Made by a program: the position numbers and the translations under genes
Notes under the pieces: generated by a model
Database searches by the model: none
Told to the model about the DNA's origin: nothing
The model's input: only the letters and a program-made list of their open reading frames with translations
NCBI GenBank assembly: GCA_026387165.1
Contig: JAPLMG010000265.1
Coordinates: 1-5,026, forward strand
DNA from: Candidatus Omnitrophota bacterium
GTDB taxonomy: Bacteria > Omnitrophota > Gorgyraeia > 2-01-FULL-45-10
Reading direction: 5' to 3'
Length of the DNA: 5,026 nt
Shown: positions 4,794-5,026 of the stretch, piece after piece
Numbering within the stretch: the stretch's first letter is position 1
How the letters are laid out: each line of letters opens with the position of its first letter

Positions 4794-5026
4794 ACAACCT
4801 TCCCTCTCAACGCATGAGGCGTTACTGACTCTATCTTGACACTAACGATCCTGCCTATCATATCTTTTGATCCGTCAAACACAGCCACTTTATTCGTGCC
4901 GGTTCTGCCGGTAAATTTGGAAGGATCAAGCTTCTTCCGTCCATCTACTAAAACATCAAAAGTCTTACCTGTCAATAGTTCATTTTTCTTTAACGAGATC
5001 TCACACTGAAGGTCGATGAGCGTATC
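4790..5026 (-). CDS. miaB: MiaB, tRNA-i6A37 methylthiotransferase (C-terminal part only)
   Basis: The reading frame is open from the right edge, and 78 residues are visible. MiaB is a radical-SAM iron-sulfur enzyme that adds a methylthio group to C2 of i6A37, the product of MiaA. What remains is the end of the radical-SAM region (IDLQCEISLKKNELLTGK) and the TRAM domain, which holds RNA. It includes the family hallmark FTGRTGTNKVAVF, where other MiaB proteins have GRTxTNKxVxF, and ends in ALRGKVV. The catalytic cysteines lie outside the window. RimO and MtaB have related tails, but the GRT-TNK motif and the nearby miaA favour MiaB. The stop codon TGA overlaps the next gene's ATG. Confidence 0.88.
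   Translation of the reverse strand, partial: DTLIDLQCEISLKKNELLTGKTFDVLVDGRKKLDPSKFTGRTGTNKVAVFDGSKDMIGRIVSVKIESVTPHALRGKVV

Overview
The window holds one tightly packed minus-strand gene cluster that reads from right to left: the 3' end of miaB, a TPR plus SPOR-domain envelope protein, miaA, hflX, a 361-base control region, hrcA and grpE. No credible plus-strand gene and no RNA gene was seen. The genes are bacterial. HrcA with CIRCE control, and stop-poor GC-rich palindromic repeats of the 'cctgagcttttgtcgaagg' type in gaps and inside genes, suggest an uncultured Gram-negative lineage. I would guess a candidate phylum such as Omnitrophota, but that rests on recalled repeat style and is weak. 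The SPOR protein implies an envelope with peptidoglycan.

Right half (1655-5026): miaB (end only), the SPOR gene, miaA and hflX look like one transcription unit. Stop and start codons overlap by 4 and 10 bases and then lie 2 bases apart, and no promoter is visible between them. MiaA and MiaB act in succession on A37 of tRNAs that read UNN codons. HflX is a GTPase that rescues or splits stalled ribosomes, and miaA-hflX linkage is known from other bacteria (in E. coli hfq lies between them). The theme is translation quality under stress. Two related palindromic repeats sit inside coding sequence here. One (141 bases) splits the n-region of the SPOR protein's signal peptide without breaking the frame. 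The other (about 178 bases) supplies the last 60 or so residues of MiaA.

Control region (1294-1654): it carries more repeat sequence, a good sigma-70-type promoter (TTGACA, 16 bases, TAGACT with an extended TG) and a perfect CIRCE operator at the expected transcription start. A roughly 240-base leader follows. It contains a strong GC hairpin and a perfect 14-bp inverted repeat that would bury the hrcA Shine-Dalgarno sequence and start codon.

Left part (31-1293): hrcA and grpE form the start of a classical heat-shock operon (dnaK would be expected beyond the left edge). HrcA represses through CIRCE, so the operon should regulate itself. This HrcA has only 243 residues and lacks about 90-100 residues in the middle of the family fold, the part that carries the inserted dimerization domain in the Thermotoga structure. 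The main points for follow-up are the shortened HrcA, the possible RNA switch at its start codon, and the in-frame repeat insertions.
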